In this document: piece by piece, positions 45,132-53,666 of the stretch | Layout of the letters: every line of letters begins with the position of its first letter | How positions within the stretch are numbered: the first letter of the stretch is position 1 | From: Bacillus multifaciens | GTDB lineage: Bacteria > Bacillota > Bacilli > Bacillales > Bacillaceae_G | Direction of reading: 5' to 3' | Assembly: GCF_030756675.1 (NCBI RefSeq) | Contig: NZ_JAVBXD010000004.1 | Span: 1 to 64,000 of the forward strand | DNA length: 64,000 nucleotides | The notes under the pieces: generated by a model | The model's database searches: none | What the model was told of the DNA's origin: nothing | Seen by the model: the letters and a program-made list of their open reading frames with translations, nothing else | Position numbers and translations under genes: made by a program

Positions 45132-45462
45132 GGTAATTTACCCATAATTTCCTATAAATTATGTTCATTCAAAGTAAACGCCTTTCAACTATTTCACCCT
45201 TAACAACACTTCAAAACATAACATCTTCTTTCATGATATGCATATGGAAATATTTACTTAGTGCATTCGTTTAAATTTTTTGATACTTTACATTTAAGCT
45301 CCATAAAAGCTGCTATACCATCATATCTGCTCTTTAGTAAACGAAAGAGCAGATAACTTTTTCCCCTACGGCAATATAAACAACTGCACAACAATAGGGA
45401 TAGACTCATATCCTATTCCAGATACCGAAACCAAATTCGAATCAGGAAGGTAGGAAAATGAA
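45132..45462. other. Gene-free stretch before the cupin gene
   Basis: AT-rich 330 bp. A CTGCTCTTTAGTAAACGAAAGAGCAG hairpin lies at about 45328-45353 (CTGCTCTTT / AAAGAGCAG with a short loop). Otherwise nothing identified. Confidence 0.4.
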
Positions 45463-46110
45463 ATGACTTCTCCTATAGATTATACTTCTCCGTCTATCCA
45501 ATTCACTCAAGATGTAAGTAGAACTAACTTTTTTACAAAAGATGCGCAAAATTATATAAATGTACTAGGTATTAATCAGTTAAATACATTAAACAATACA
45601 TCATTACTCGATATTTTTTTAAGTGCGGGAAATATTATTGAGCCTCATATACATCAAAATGCAGCTGAACTCGTTTATTGTATTTCTGGGGCAGCTGTCG
45701 TTTCTTTGCTTAATCCCTTTACAAACCAAATTTTGAGTTTCCCTATAAAACCAGGTCAAGTTGTCAATATACCACAAGCTTGGTGGCATTATGAAATCGC
45801 CACTGTAGACAACACACATTTATTAGCCATTTTTAATGCCCCTACCCCAGAAGTTACTTTTGGATCAGATATATTACGATTAACACCCGCAAATATTATG
45901 GCTCATACGTATTGTCTCGATGAACAACAGTGGAAACAAGCGATTTCTCCTATTCAATCTACCACTGTAATCGGCCCTCCTAAAGGTTGCAATCCAAGTG
46001 AAAGTCGAAATACATTTCATCATATTCCTAATCAAAACCAAATGCAAGGACGGCATTCACCATATTATTATCAACAACATCAATTTCCATTTCAGTATTG
46101 GGGATATTAA
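45463..46110 (+). CDS. Cupin-domain protein with Q/Y-rich tail
   Basis: 215 residues, ATG 45463. Single cupin barrel: motif 1 EPHIHQNAAELVYCISG (H-x-H, E) near residue 65, motif 2 IPQAWWHYEIA with the last metal histidine near residue 108. It resembles half of the germin/oxalate-decarboxylase type. The C-terminal 40 residues are low complexity and rich in Q, N, H and Y (GRHSPYYYQQHQFPFQYWGY), which recalls spore-coat proteins. Metal binding is expected, but activity unknown. Confidence 0.8.
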   Translation: MTSPIDYTSPSIQFTQDVSRTNFFTKDAQNYINVLGINQLNTLNNTSLLDIFLSAGNIIEPHIHQNAAELVYCISGAAVVSLLNPFTNQILSFPIKPGQVVNIPQAWWHYEIATVDNTHLLAIFNAPTPEVTFGSDILRLTPANIMAHTYCLDEQQWKQAISPIQSTTVIGPPKGCNPSESRNTFHHIPNQNQMQGRHSPYYYQQHQFPFQYWGY

Positions 46111-46175
46111 TATAACGACCAACCAAAATAATACCCTTGATAACTCTTGGATTTCTTTTTATATGGCTTAGCACG

Positions 46176-46991
46176 TCATAAATCAAGCTCCTTTTTTAAC
46201 AAAGTAAGGTTATAATCATGAAATTTTTTCATTGTTTTTGGATAACTATATTTTTTTATAAGGTCGTATGTTTCTTCTTGTTTGTCTTCTAAAAGTAACT
46301 GTTTAGTTTGTAATATATAATGAGCTGACTCAAATATTCGCTTTTTCATCTCTGTTTTATCTGTTGTAAATTCTCCATGTCCTGGTATTAGGAGGCTAAT
46401 GTCATTTTTCTCTATTATAGATTCGAATTTTGTTAAAGTTGATAGATAGTCATCGCTATTATGATAAATATAAGGAAATTCTACATTTGATAAGTAATCA
46501 CCAGCTATTACAATACCAAGTGGCTCAAGAACTGTAATAAGGCCATCATCAGTATGACCTGGGGCTTGATAAAAATGAAATTTTATATCTCCTATTTCTA
46601 ATTCCTCATAATCTTTGCTAATGGAAATATCTACATTTGGAAACTTTACTTTATACTTCCTTGTTATGTAATAAGAATCGTCAAAGTCTTGAATACTATT
46701 GATAATGGATTGCTTCTCTGGATAATCCTTTAATTTTTCGCTTGCAATTACTTTAGCACGCGAAAACGCACCATAACCTAAAATATGATCAAAATCAGAA
46801 TGTGTAAAAAGTAAGTAAAGGTCTTTATCTTTTTTATTTTTATATACATAGTCCTGAATTTCATCTACTTCATTCGGTAGCCAAGTCGGATCTACTACTA
46901 ATACCGATTTATCTGTTTCTACAACAACTGAATTGGTTTGATAAATAGCACTTTGAAAGATTGTTATGTAATTGTCTTTATATCGAATCAT
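46176..46991 (-). CDS. MBL-fold metallo-hydrolase with variant metal motif
   Basis: 271 residues from ATG 46991 (GGAGG 9 bp upstream; frame open to 47048). The lactamase fold is clear: VLVVDPTWLPNEVDEIQDY, LFTHSDFDHILGYGAF, QAPGHTDDGLITV, VIAGDYLSNVEF and LLIPGHGEF. The canonical H-x-H-x-D-H reads HSDFDH, so the second histidine is aspartate; the other ligands are kept. The substrate is unknown. It is at the edge of a decayed region. Confidence 0.8.
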   Translation of the reverse strand: MIRYKDNYITIFQSAIYQTNSVVVETDKSVLVVDPTWLPNEVDEIQDYVYKNKKDKDLYLLFTHSDFDHILGYGAFSRAKVIASEKLKDYPEKQSIINSIQDFDDSYYITRKYKVKFPNVDISISKDYEELEIGDIKFHFYQAPGHTDDGLITVLEPLGIVIAGDYLSNVEFPYIYHNSDDYLSTLTKFESIIEKNDISLLIPGHGEFTTDKTEMKKRIFESAHYILQTKQLLLEDKQEETYDLIKKYSYPKTMKKFHDYNLTLLKKELDL

Positions 46992-47324
46992 AGTCTTATA
47001 CCTCCATTTTAGATTTTCCCCTCTTACTTTAATGAGATTTAGGTACATATCTCAAAAGTTAAAATTAACAAACAAAAAGGAATTTTCACAAAAACCATAC
47101 AAAAAGAATAGCATTCTTTTTGTTTGTAGACTACGAAATATATTTCCCACTATTTAATTTTCCGAAAATTCTCTTCATTTTATCACTTTCTAAGTATATG
47201 CAGTATAACTTGGTTCCTCTTTTTTCATGTGGATACATTATAAGCTGTTTCATTCAATATATTTTTCCTCTTTTCATACTACTTCTCTACTTCATAAAAC
47301 AACTAGATATAATTTTGTATTTTA

Positions 47325-47611
47325 TTAAATTTAATATAGTGACTTTAAATCCTGTATTTCCTCACGAACCTGTAATCTCTATATTCTTAAACAGCAAACC
47401 AATTCCAAATGTCCAAGCTGACTTTTCGATTCTAATTCGAGATACAGAGTCTATAGGATGTCATCAACTTACTGGAGAAACGATTATATCAGTACCAGCT
47501 AATTCGATACTTGAACTAAGAAACAATAGTTTCTTTAATAATCAAAGCATTATAACTTGTGATAATGGTGTAAATGCTGTGGAATTGACTATCGTTAAAT
47601 TGAGTTTATAA
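47325..47611 (+). pseudogene. C-terminal remnant of an exosporium collagen-like (BclA-type) protein
   Basis: The last 95 codons (ISIFLNSKPIPNVQADFSIL, CHQLTGETIISVPANSILEL, NNGVNA-type end VELTIVKLSL) fit the beta-jelly-roll C-terminal domain of B. cereus-group exosporium glycoproteins, which read ...LTGNVIISL-A-GD-L-L-N...ASLVIEKLS. The collagen repeats and leader are gone; the frame upstream to 47120 is AT-rich and hydrophobic, not protein-like. A terminator follows at 47639. Confidence 0.55.
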
Positions 47612-47638
47612 AAATTCAAAACACATTTTGTATCAACG

Positions 47639-47667
47639 AAAAGGACGCTTGTAAATGTGTCCTTTTT
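47639..47667 (+). terminator. Terminator after the exosporium remnant
   Basis: AAAAGGAC / GTCCTTTT stem and T-run. Confidence 0.8.
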
Positions 47668-47837
47668 GTTATGTCATTTAATTTCCTCTATACCAATAGT
47701 GAAAAATATCTATACTAAATTTTCCGGATAATGTTTCTCAATTTACTGTATATTCTATACATGTTAAATTGAAATTGAAAAAGGTTTCTTTTTCATTACT
47801 TCCCTTTTCAAACCTCGGAAGCAATAAGATAGTTGGT

Positions 47838-47862
47838 GACACTCCTACGAGTGTCTTTTTTT
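47838..47862 (+). terminator. Orphan terminator
   Basis: GACACTC / GAGTGTC with a 4-nt loop and a seven-T tail, with no gene identified immediately before it. It may be a trace of a lost gene or the end of a small RNA starting near 47740. Confidence 0.65.
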
Positions 47863-48426
47863 ATCCAAAAATAGACTCAGCTATACAGCGGAGTCCAAAG
47901 TTAAAAAAGAAGAAAAGAGAAAATGAAAAATTTCGCAAAGGTCAGTTTAACAACATTTATTGATTTCTGTAGTATGAGGGATTTTTCACACCCTGAGAAT
48001 GTAAACCCTGTAGGATTAGATACCACTTCTCAAGATTATTTTATATTAAATTCTTCCAATCCTTTATTCTACTTAAACAAATTTTAATCCCGCTGTAAAT
48101 TCTCGAATTTTTATTTTTACTCGTCCTTTCTCTCATTGGTGATTCTAATCTTTCCTTCATTTCCCTTACTGAAGATAAATCGAAGAAAATTCCATCTCCT
48201 CGGTTGAGCAATTACTGACTTCTCTTAGTTTGCTTTACCGAAGCATCTCTCTAAGTCCAAATCTACTCTCCATCTGTATCCTTCATGATATCTATACTCT
48301 GTTATCTTCTTATCGTATCATCCCCCTCTTTTATTCGGCTAAAAGCCAATGCTATGGAGAGGGAAAATATAAGTGCTCATACTTGAAGAATTACTTATTG
48401 AATGGAACAGCTGGCGATTAAAATAC
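47863..48426. other. Decayed intergenic region
   Basis: Several short frames (for example 48041-48209 on the minus strand, SSVREMKERLESPMRERTSK) but none with a start signal or recognisable relative. Likely degraded accessory DNA. Confidence 0.3.
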
Positions 48427-48852
48427 TCATTCAAAAGTCTTCTTAATAACTTCATATGTTCCTTTTAAAGAAAGCACAAGCAAAGTTATCCCAAAAACAA
48501 AGTAAATTATAAAAGCAATATAGTAAATAGTTATACTAGATTTAGTCGGTAAATAAGGGAATAAAAAGATTGTTAACAAGAATAATAACATTACAAGCAT
48601 TAATGATAGATAATTTAAATACAGATTTTTATTCCTTTTCCTTATTTCATAGCTTTGAAAAGACATACATGCAATAGATATTGCAATTAATCCTATATTT
48701 ATACTCACTCCTAGTTTCGCTGTTTCTTGAACCATTTCTGTTAACATTGTTATGTTTCCAATCGTATTAGATAATACCGCAATCAACGTAACAATTGCTA
48801 GAATTACAATCAATCTAATAATTATTTGAATATCTTTACATAATTTTCTCAT
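48427..48852 (-). CDS. Four-TM hypothetical membrane protein
   Basis: 141 residues, ATG 48852 (AGGTGGGG upstream). Four hydrophobic segments: residues 10-28 (IIRLIVILAIVTLIAVLS), 46-63, 80-98 (YLSLMLVMLLFLLTIFLFP) and 108-128. A short basic loop (YEIRKRNKNLY) lies between the second and third. The family is not recognised. It sits among remnants, but the frame and ribosome binding site are intact. Confidence 0.6.
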   Translation of the reverse strand: MRKLCKDIQIIIRLIVILAIVTLIAVLSNTIGNITMLTEMVQETAKLGVSINIGLIAISIACMSFQSYEIRKRNKNLYLNYLSLMLVMLLFLLTIFLFPYLPTKSSITIYYIAFIIYFVFGITLLVLSLKGTYEVIKKTFE

Positions 48853-49200
48853 TCACATGCCCCACCTTCTTCAATATCACTAAATCATAATAATAAAATA
48901 CATTATAATACATATATCTAATTAAAAAAATAAATACATTACATTACTTACCAAAAAGTTAAAGCATGCTTAGTCTAAAAAAGCTTTTTTTTACACTAAT
49001 AAAAAGTTTCAACCCAAATCATACAAATCCTTATTTCTCTCACTGTACTTCCCTTTTTTAACATTACCTACAAATTTTCATTTCGTTAGAAATATTGTTA
49101 GAAATTTGAGAGAAGTTTTTTCTTCTAGTTAGTTTATATATCTAGTGTATTTATGCTATTCCATTCATTAAAATTAGAAACTAATGAGGAGTAACTATTT
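48853..49200. other. Gene-free AT-rich stretch
   Basis: Very AT-rich, contains CGTTAGAAATATTGTTAGAAATTT (GTTAGAAAT twice in tandem, about 49086-49108). Nothing else seen. Confidence 0.4.
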
Positions 49201-49370
49201 ATGGCTAGAAAAAAGAAAATCCTGTATGAATCGGAAATGAAATATATAGTGATAAAAAAATTGAAGATATTTTCAAGGGAGTTTATGAACACTACCTTGA
49301 ATTAGAAGTCACAGTAAATAGAAAAACACCTGAAGAATTAGAAGAAATGAAACAACAAAAGATAAATTAA
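49201..49370 (+). pseudogene. Small gene with frame shift
   Basis: ATG 49201 has a proper GAGGAG site. It reads MARKKKILYESEMKYIV, then a +1/-1 shift, then DKKIEDIFKGVYEHYLELEV, TVNRKTPEELEEMKQQKIN to TAA 49370. A repaired product would be about 56 residues. The family is not recognised. Confidence 0.5.
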
Positions 49371-49560
49371 TAACATAAACAATGAAGACATTATCACACA
49401 AAACGATGAACCAAATATTACGAGTTAAAAACACAATCATCTGAATTTAAAGTTCAACTCTAATAAAAAAATAGGCGGATCATATGAGCTACCTATTTCT
49501 TCATTATTTTACCTGGAATTATTTTTCATCAATTATATTATTGTGGGAAATTAATACCAA

Positions 49561-49594
49561 ATTACGAAATATGCAAAATTGCATATTTCGTAAT
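49561..49594. promoter_or_regulatory. 34-bp palindrome
   Basis: Arms ATTACGAAATATGCAA (49561-49576) and TTGCATATTTCGTAAT (49579-49594) are exact complements around AA. It is not followed by a T-run. It may be an operator, a recombination site or a cruciform; see findings. Confidence 0.6.
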
Positions 49595-49688
49595 CTTAAT
49601 ATAATGTTATAATTACACGGAAAGGTTTCTAACTACTTTTGTATTTGTAATGTCATAACTAATGTTTGATTAGACAACCGTTATCTTA

Positions 49689-49925
49689 TCAAACAGCAAC
49701 AAAAGACCCTGATATTCTATTGAATCGAGTATCAGGGTCTTTTGTTAGTTGTCTAAGCCAAATTACATAAGATTCCTCAAAATACATCAAACCTTCAGCG
49801 CCCTCACCCTTTACACAAATCCAGTTCTTATAACGGTAGTGAACATCATAAACAGGACGCTTTGTAATTTTATTGGGGTCGCAAGTCGATGTACCTACCT
49901 CTGTGTAAATCCATGTTTGTACCAT
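49689..49925 (-). CDS. Small hypothetical protein, probably damaged
   Basis: 78 residues as open frame. Upstream, another frame reads RYEFALKRAANCIRVGWDKW directly before, suggesting that the original protein began near 50000 and a frame shift now divides it. The body (TKRPVYDVHYRYKNWICVKG, AEGLMYFEESYVIWL) looks genuine, but the last 20 codons are the arm of the terminator hairpin at about 49692-49743. The start (ATG 49925) lacks a clear ribosome binding site. Not recognised. Confidence 0.4.
   Translation of the reverse strand: MVQTWIYTEVGTSTCDPNKITKRPVYDVHYRYKNWICVKGEGAEGLMYFEESYVIWLRQLTKDPDTRFNRISGSFVAV
49692..49743. terminator. Strong hairpin terminator
   Basis: ACAAAAGACCCTGATA pairs with TATCAGGGTCTTTTGT around a 20-nt loop containing TTCTATTGAATCGAG. 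Confidence 0.75.
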
Positions 49926-50217
49926 TTATCCCAACCAACGCGTATGCAGTTAGCTGCTCTTTTTAACGCAAATTCATACCTCCATAATGCTTTTTCATTC
50001 CAAAAGTTCAATAATTTGTTATATACATATATATAATTAAAATGAAATATATGGTAGAATTCTTTGTAAAGAGTACATATTATATGTATTATGTACTTTG
50101 TAGAAAGCTCTAGCTGTATTAAGATTAGGGCTTTCTTCTATTTGCCATCCAAATACATATTTCTATTCAAAAAGATTATTTTGCAACTAATATATTCTAA
50201 CTATAGGAGTGATTACT

Positions 50218-50610
50218 ATGAACAAAATTGATAGCTTTTTCGAATCATCATTAAGTACATGCAAGACATTACAATTAAGTTTAATCCCAAATATATCTGG
50301 AAAAGAAGAAACTATACCTCATAAGCTAGTTTCTTATGATCTCAAAGAAACTGTTACTGGTTATCTATTAGAATTGAACTTAGAAAATATAGAAACAAAA
50401 GAACAATATATTTTTACATACAATGATATTCAAAAAATTGAATATCATGGTGGATCTACACATCAAAATCAAAAATACTATATATACTGTTTAAATAAAC
50501 ATTTATATACTAAACAACATAGCAATGAACTACTTGACGGTAGAGAGCTAAATGTTTCATACAAAGATAATTCTTATATAGATATATATAGAATTATGAT
50601 TTTTAAATAA
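50218..50610 (+). CDS. Hypothetical protein
   Basis: 130 residues from ATG 50218 (AGGAG 8 bp upstream; the ATG at 50209 overlaps the site). No membrane span or signal peptide. The middle has beta-type strands (KLVSYDLKETVTGYLLELNL, YIFTYNDIQKIEYHGG) and it ends in a basic, tyrosine-rich part. The family is not recognised. Its own terminator follows. It lies in the decayed accessory region but is intact. Confidence 0.6.
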   Translation: MNKIDSFFESSLSTCKTLQLSLIPNISGKEETIPHKLVSYDLKETVTGYLLELNLENIETKEQYIFTYNDIQKIEYHGGSTHQNQKYYIYCLNKHLYTKQHSNELLDGRELNVSYKDNSYIDIYRIMIFK

Positions 50611-50631
50611 ACTTACAATTATTCACACCCC

Positions 50632-50671
50632 AAGGATCTAGTATGTTTTTCAAAATCTATACTAGATCTTT
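50632..50671 (+). terminator. Terminator
   Basis: AAGGATCTAGTAT / ATACTAGATCTT (one G-T pair), then TTT. Confidence 0.8.
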
Positions 50672-50740
50672 TTATCTATAGACGCCGTTTTCTGATTAGA
50701 TTCATCAATTATTTATTTTTTCACTCTAGACTCAACAACA

Positions 50741-50992
50741 TTAGTTTTCTTTAAAATATTTTTTGCTAGCTTCTCTTTTTAATACATCTTCCACAAACCG
50801 TAACTGCTATCCTATATACAAATCATCTTCATTTCCACCTGTTGCAAGTCAATCGCCAACACGTTGATTAATATCTTGTAAAAACTGTAAAATTAATTAC
50901 GATTTTACTATTGGTCAATACCCGTCTTCCTCTTCACATAACGTACAAAGTTTAAAAGACGAACACTTTCCGTAAACCGTTCCTTTTCCCAT
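50741..50992 (-). pseudogene. Nonsense-riddled small phage-like gene (DUF6877-like)
   Basis: One continuous minus-strand frame from ATG 50992 to TAA 50741 with four internal stops. After MGKGTVYGKCSSFKLCTLC it reads QFLQDINQRVGD*LATGGNE, DDLYIG*QLRFVEDVLKRE; the stops stand where Trp (TGG to TGA) and Gln (CAG to TAG) would be expected. The repaired QRVGDWLATGG...QQLRF pattern resembles the phage-associated DUF6877 family as I recall it. Confidence 0.5.
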
Positions 50993-51433
50993 ATTACGAA
51001 AGAATTTCATGAACCAAAAATTTCTTCAGGTAAACGATTAATTGTCATACCTGAAATTACATTACAAGCTCTAGAAGAACAACTAAATCAAGTTAATACA
51101 GACAAAGAACATTATGGAAGTGAATATAATAACTTTGATTTAGTTTGTCCTACCTTTAACGGTAATCCTACAATTTCAAAAGTTTGACACATCTATAGAA
51201 AAGGCTTATAAAGAAAAGTGAAGTTCCTAATATTCGTTTTCATGATCTACGGCATACCTATGCTACATTGAATGTTAAAACAAGGTATTCTTCCGAAGAT
51301 TGTAAGTAAGCGGTTAGGACATAAAAGAATAGGCATCACATTGGATACCTATTCTCACGTTGTGCCAGGTCTTCAAGAAAAAGCGGTGGATCAATTTGCA
51401 GATGAATTATTCGGAAAGAAAACATTTCGTTAG
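50993..51433 (+). pseudogene. Frameshifted tyrosine recombinase remnant
   Basis: First piece TKEFHEPKISSGKRLIVIPE, ITLQALEEQLNQVNTDKEHY, then LVCPTFNGNPTISKV and stop. Later pieces in shifted frames give IRFHDLRHTYATLN-like wording and LPKIVSKRLGHKRIGITLDT, YSHVVPGLQEKAVDQFADEL. These are the central and catalytic parts of a phage-type integrase. At least two frame shifts. It ends 70 bp before the thioredoxin-like gene, a possible old attachment junction. Confidence 0.7.
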
Positions 51434-51505
51434 AAGTTTTAATTTCCCAGCAAAAACACCATCCAAAAAACAACAAATAATAATAATAAAAGAGGGGTCA
51501 AAAAC

Positions 51506-51820
51506 ATGAAAGAAATCAAGTCTGAACAAGAATTCCGCAATCTTATCGCAAAAGAAAATCCAGTAGTAATTAAGTTCTTCACAACATGGTGCCCAGATTG
51601 TGTGCGCATGGACAATTTTATTGAGGATGTAATGGAAGAGTTCAATAAATTTGAGTGGTATTCCATTAATAAAGATGAGTTCCCAAGTATTGCGGAAGAA
51701 TATCAAGTAATGGGAATTCCAAGTTTATTAGTGTATCAAAACGGTGAAAAACTTGGTCATTTACATAGTGCAAATGCAAAGACAGAAGAGCAAGTTACTG
51801 AGTTTTTAGAGGTATATTAA
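51506..51820 (+). CDS. Thioredoxin-family protein (YtpP-like)
   Basis: 104 residues, ATG 51506 after AGAGGGG. Thioredoxin fold with active site TTWCPDCVRM near residue 27 (C-P-D-C instead of C-G-P-C), and cis-proline loop MGIPSLLVYQNGEKLG. Typical of small cytoplasmic thiol-disulphide proteins such as YtpP. Own terminator at 51838-51867. Confidence 0.9.
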   Translation: MKEIKSEQEFRNLIAKENPVVIKFFTTWCPDCVRMDNFIEDVMEEFNKFEWYSINKDEFPSIAEEYQVMGIPSLLVYQNGEKLGHLHSANAKTEEQVTEFLEVY

Positions 51821-51837
51821 TATAATATAAACAATTT

Positions 51838-51867
51838 AAAGCACTTAGAAGCATATCTAAGTGCTTT
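51838..51867 (+). terminator. Terminator of the thioredoxin-like gene
   Basis: AAAGCACTTAGA / TCTAAGTGCTTT with a 6-nt loop and T-run. Confidence 0.9.
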
Positions 51868-52010
51868 TTTGTCTTTTTTGCCCTTACGAAACAATGTTCC
51901 CCCTTTCTTAAAATGCTAAAAGTACACAACAATGTTTGTATAGACCCACACGACTTTCGTTTGATACGCTTATATATAGAGAATCTTTGAGAGAAAGGTG
52001 AGTGAATAGT

Positions 52011-52892
52011 ATGGAATCACTTTCTAACAAAGCTGCTGATAAAGGTGCTATGTTAAGTATTGTTGCCTATATATTTTTATCAACTGTTAAAATTACAATA
52101 AGCTACATAGCCGTTTCTAGCGCACTGCGTGCAGATGGTCTTAATAATTTAACTGATATTGGCGCATCATTAGCCGTATTAGTTGGGTTAAAAATTTCCC
52201 GAAAACCTCGCGATTCGGATCACCCATATGGTCACTTACGTGCGGAACAAATCGCTTCACTGATCGCATCCTTTATTATGATAACTGTTGGAATCGAAGT
52301 TATCGTGAATGCAGTTCAATCCTTTTTCAAGGAAGAACAGACGACCCCTAATTTACTTGGAGCATGGGTTGCTTTGTTTTGCGCTGCTATTATGTATAGC
52401 GTATACGTTTATAATCGTAAAATTGCCAAGGAAACAAAAAGCAAAGCACTGGAAGCGGCCGCAAAAGATAATTTATCTGATGCTCTCGTAAGTGTTGGAA
52501 CAGTTATTGGGATTTTCGGTTCACAGTTTCAAATGCCGCTTCTTGATCCAATTGCGGCACTTATTGTCGGTATCATTATTTGTAAAACAGCATGGGATAT
52601 TTTCAAAGAAGCATCACATCTGTTAACAGATGGCATTGATCCAGACAAAATGAAAGAATATGCTGAAACAGTTCAAACCATTGCAGGCGTTGAACATATT
52701 GTTGATATTCGAGCACGCATGTATGGAAATCAAACGTATGTTGATATTACTATCGAAGTAGACCCACACATGGATGTAAGTGAAAGCCATCGTATTACTG
52801 ATGAAATTGAAGAAAAACTGCAACATAAACACAATATTTGGCACACACATATTCATGTAGAGCCAATGCAAAAAGAACCTATACTCTCATAG
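52011..52892 (+). CDS. Cation diffusion facilitator (CDF) metal exporter
   Basis: 293 residues from ATG 52011 (AAAGGTG upstream; GTG 52002 is too close). Six hydrophobic spans in residues 15-205 with the CDF signature LRADGLNNLTDIGASLAVLV (D-x-x-x-D in TM2), DSDHPYGHLRAEQIASL, and the second metal pair KDNLSDALVSVGTVIG in TM5. The C-terminal cytoplasmic domain (HIVDIRARMYGNQTYVDITI, HIWHTHIHVEP-like end) is the CDF dimerisation domain. Probably zinc, manganese or iron efflux. Confidence 0.92.
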   Translation: MESLSNKAADKGAMLSIVAYIFLSTVKITISYIAVSSALRADGLNNLTDIGASLAVLVGLKISRKPRDSDHPYGHLRAEQIASLIASFIMITVGIEVIVNAVQSFFKEEQTTPNLLGAWVALFCAAIMYSVYVYNRKIAKETKSKALEAAAKDNLSDALVSVGTVIGIFGSQFQMPLLDPIAALIVGIIICKTAWDIFKEASHLLTDGIDPDKMKEYAETVQTIAGVEHIVDIRARMYGNQTYVDITIEVDPHMDVSESHRITDEIEEKLQHKHNIWHTHIHVEPMQKEPILS

Positions 52893-52901
52893 GTTCTTTT
52901 T
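52870..52901 (+). terminator. Terminator of the CDF gene
   Basis: AAAAAGAACCTA / TAGGTTCTTTTT stem; the stop codon lies in the hairpin. Confidence 0.85.
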
Positions 52902-52940
52902 ATATAATACAAAATGGATTGAATCACTACGAATGATCCA

Positions 52941-53594
52941 TTAACTTGATATAGAAGATTTATTGTCGACTACATGTGGGAGAAATGTTTGATGAAACAT
53001 GATACATAAAATAAGCCAACTTCCTCCAGCAGCCCAGCCCGCTAAAATATCAGACGGATAATGTACGCCTAAATATATTCGACTAATAGAAATGGAGAAG
53101 ATAAGAAAGCAAGCAATAACAATCAGCAGTAATTTTTGATGTAATTGTAGGCGGTGTTCAGTAATTGTAATGTATGCAATAAACCCAAGAAATGCAACAG
53201 CATTCATCGCATGTCCGCTCGGAAAACTGTACCCTGTCGCAGTAACAAGTTGTGATATATCAGGCCTTGGTCGTTCATACCATACCTTTAACATATAGTT
53301 CAAATAGCGCGAACCATAAAAATTTATCATTAACAAAATCGCTGTCATGTATCGTCTTCGAATTAAGAAATACATAAACAGGATAAACAATACAGGAAAA
53401 TATACCTTTTTTGAACCAATATAAGACATCCATACAAAATAAGCGGTAAAATACTCGTTGCGAAAACTTTGTATATAATCACTGACTACATGATCAAATT
53501 GATTAACAAAAGATGTTTCATAAGAAAAAGATAGTACGACAAAACAAACAAGTAAAACAAAAAGTAGCATATATAAATGTCGATATCTCTTCAT
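52941..53594 (-). CDS. PAP2-family membrane phosphatase (YodM-like)
   Basis: 217 residues from ATG 53594 (GTGAGG 9 bp upstream). Six membrane spans with the three phosphatase motifs: KVWYERPRPD (K-x6-R-P), TGYSFPSGHAMN (PSGH) and SRIYLGVHYPSDILAGW (S-R-x5-H-x3-D). It acts on lipid phosphates such as undecaprenyl-pyrophosphate or phosphatidate; the exact lipid is not known. It is last in the unit peptide-kinase-Spo0M-PAP2, and the position near YozD recalls B. subtilis yodM. Confidence 0.9.
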   Translation of the reverse strand: MKRYRHLYMLLFVLLVCFVVLSFSYETSFVNQFDHVVSDYIQSFRNEYFTAYFVWMSYIGSKKVYFPVLFILFMYFLIRRRYMTAILLMINFYGSRYLNYMLKVWYERPRPDISQLVTATGYSFPSGHAMNAVAFLGFIAYITITEHRLQLHQKLLLIVIACFLIFSISISRIYLGVHYPSDILAGWAAGGSWLILCIMFHQTFLPHVVDNKSSISS

Positions 53595-53666
53595 CTGCAT
53601 AACCTCACTATACAAAAATGGAGCGGGTGTTTTATTTTCCCTCTCCATTTCTTTTTTATGCATGAA

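Noticed and set aside
47120-47324. Hydrophobic N-terminal extension to the exosporium remnant
   Set aside because: Composition matches AT-rich non-coding DNA; no start signal or family match, so only the C-terminal part is called.
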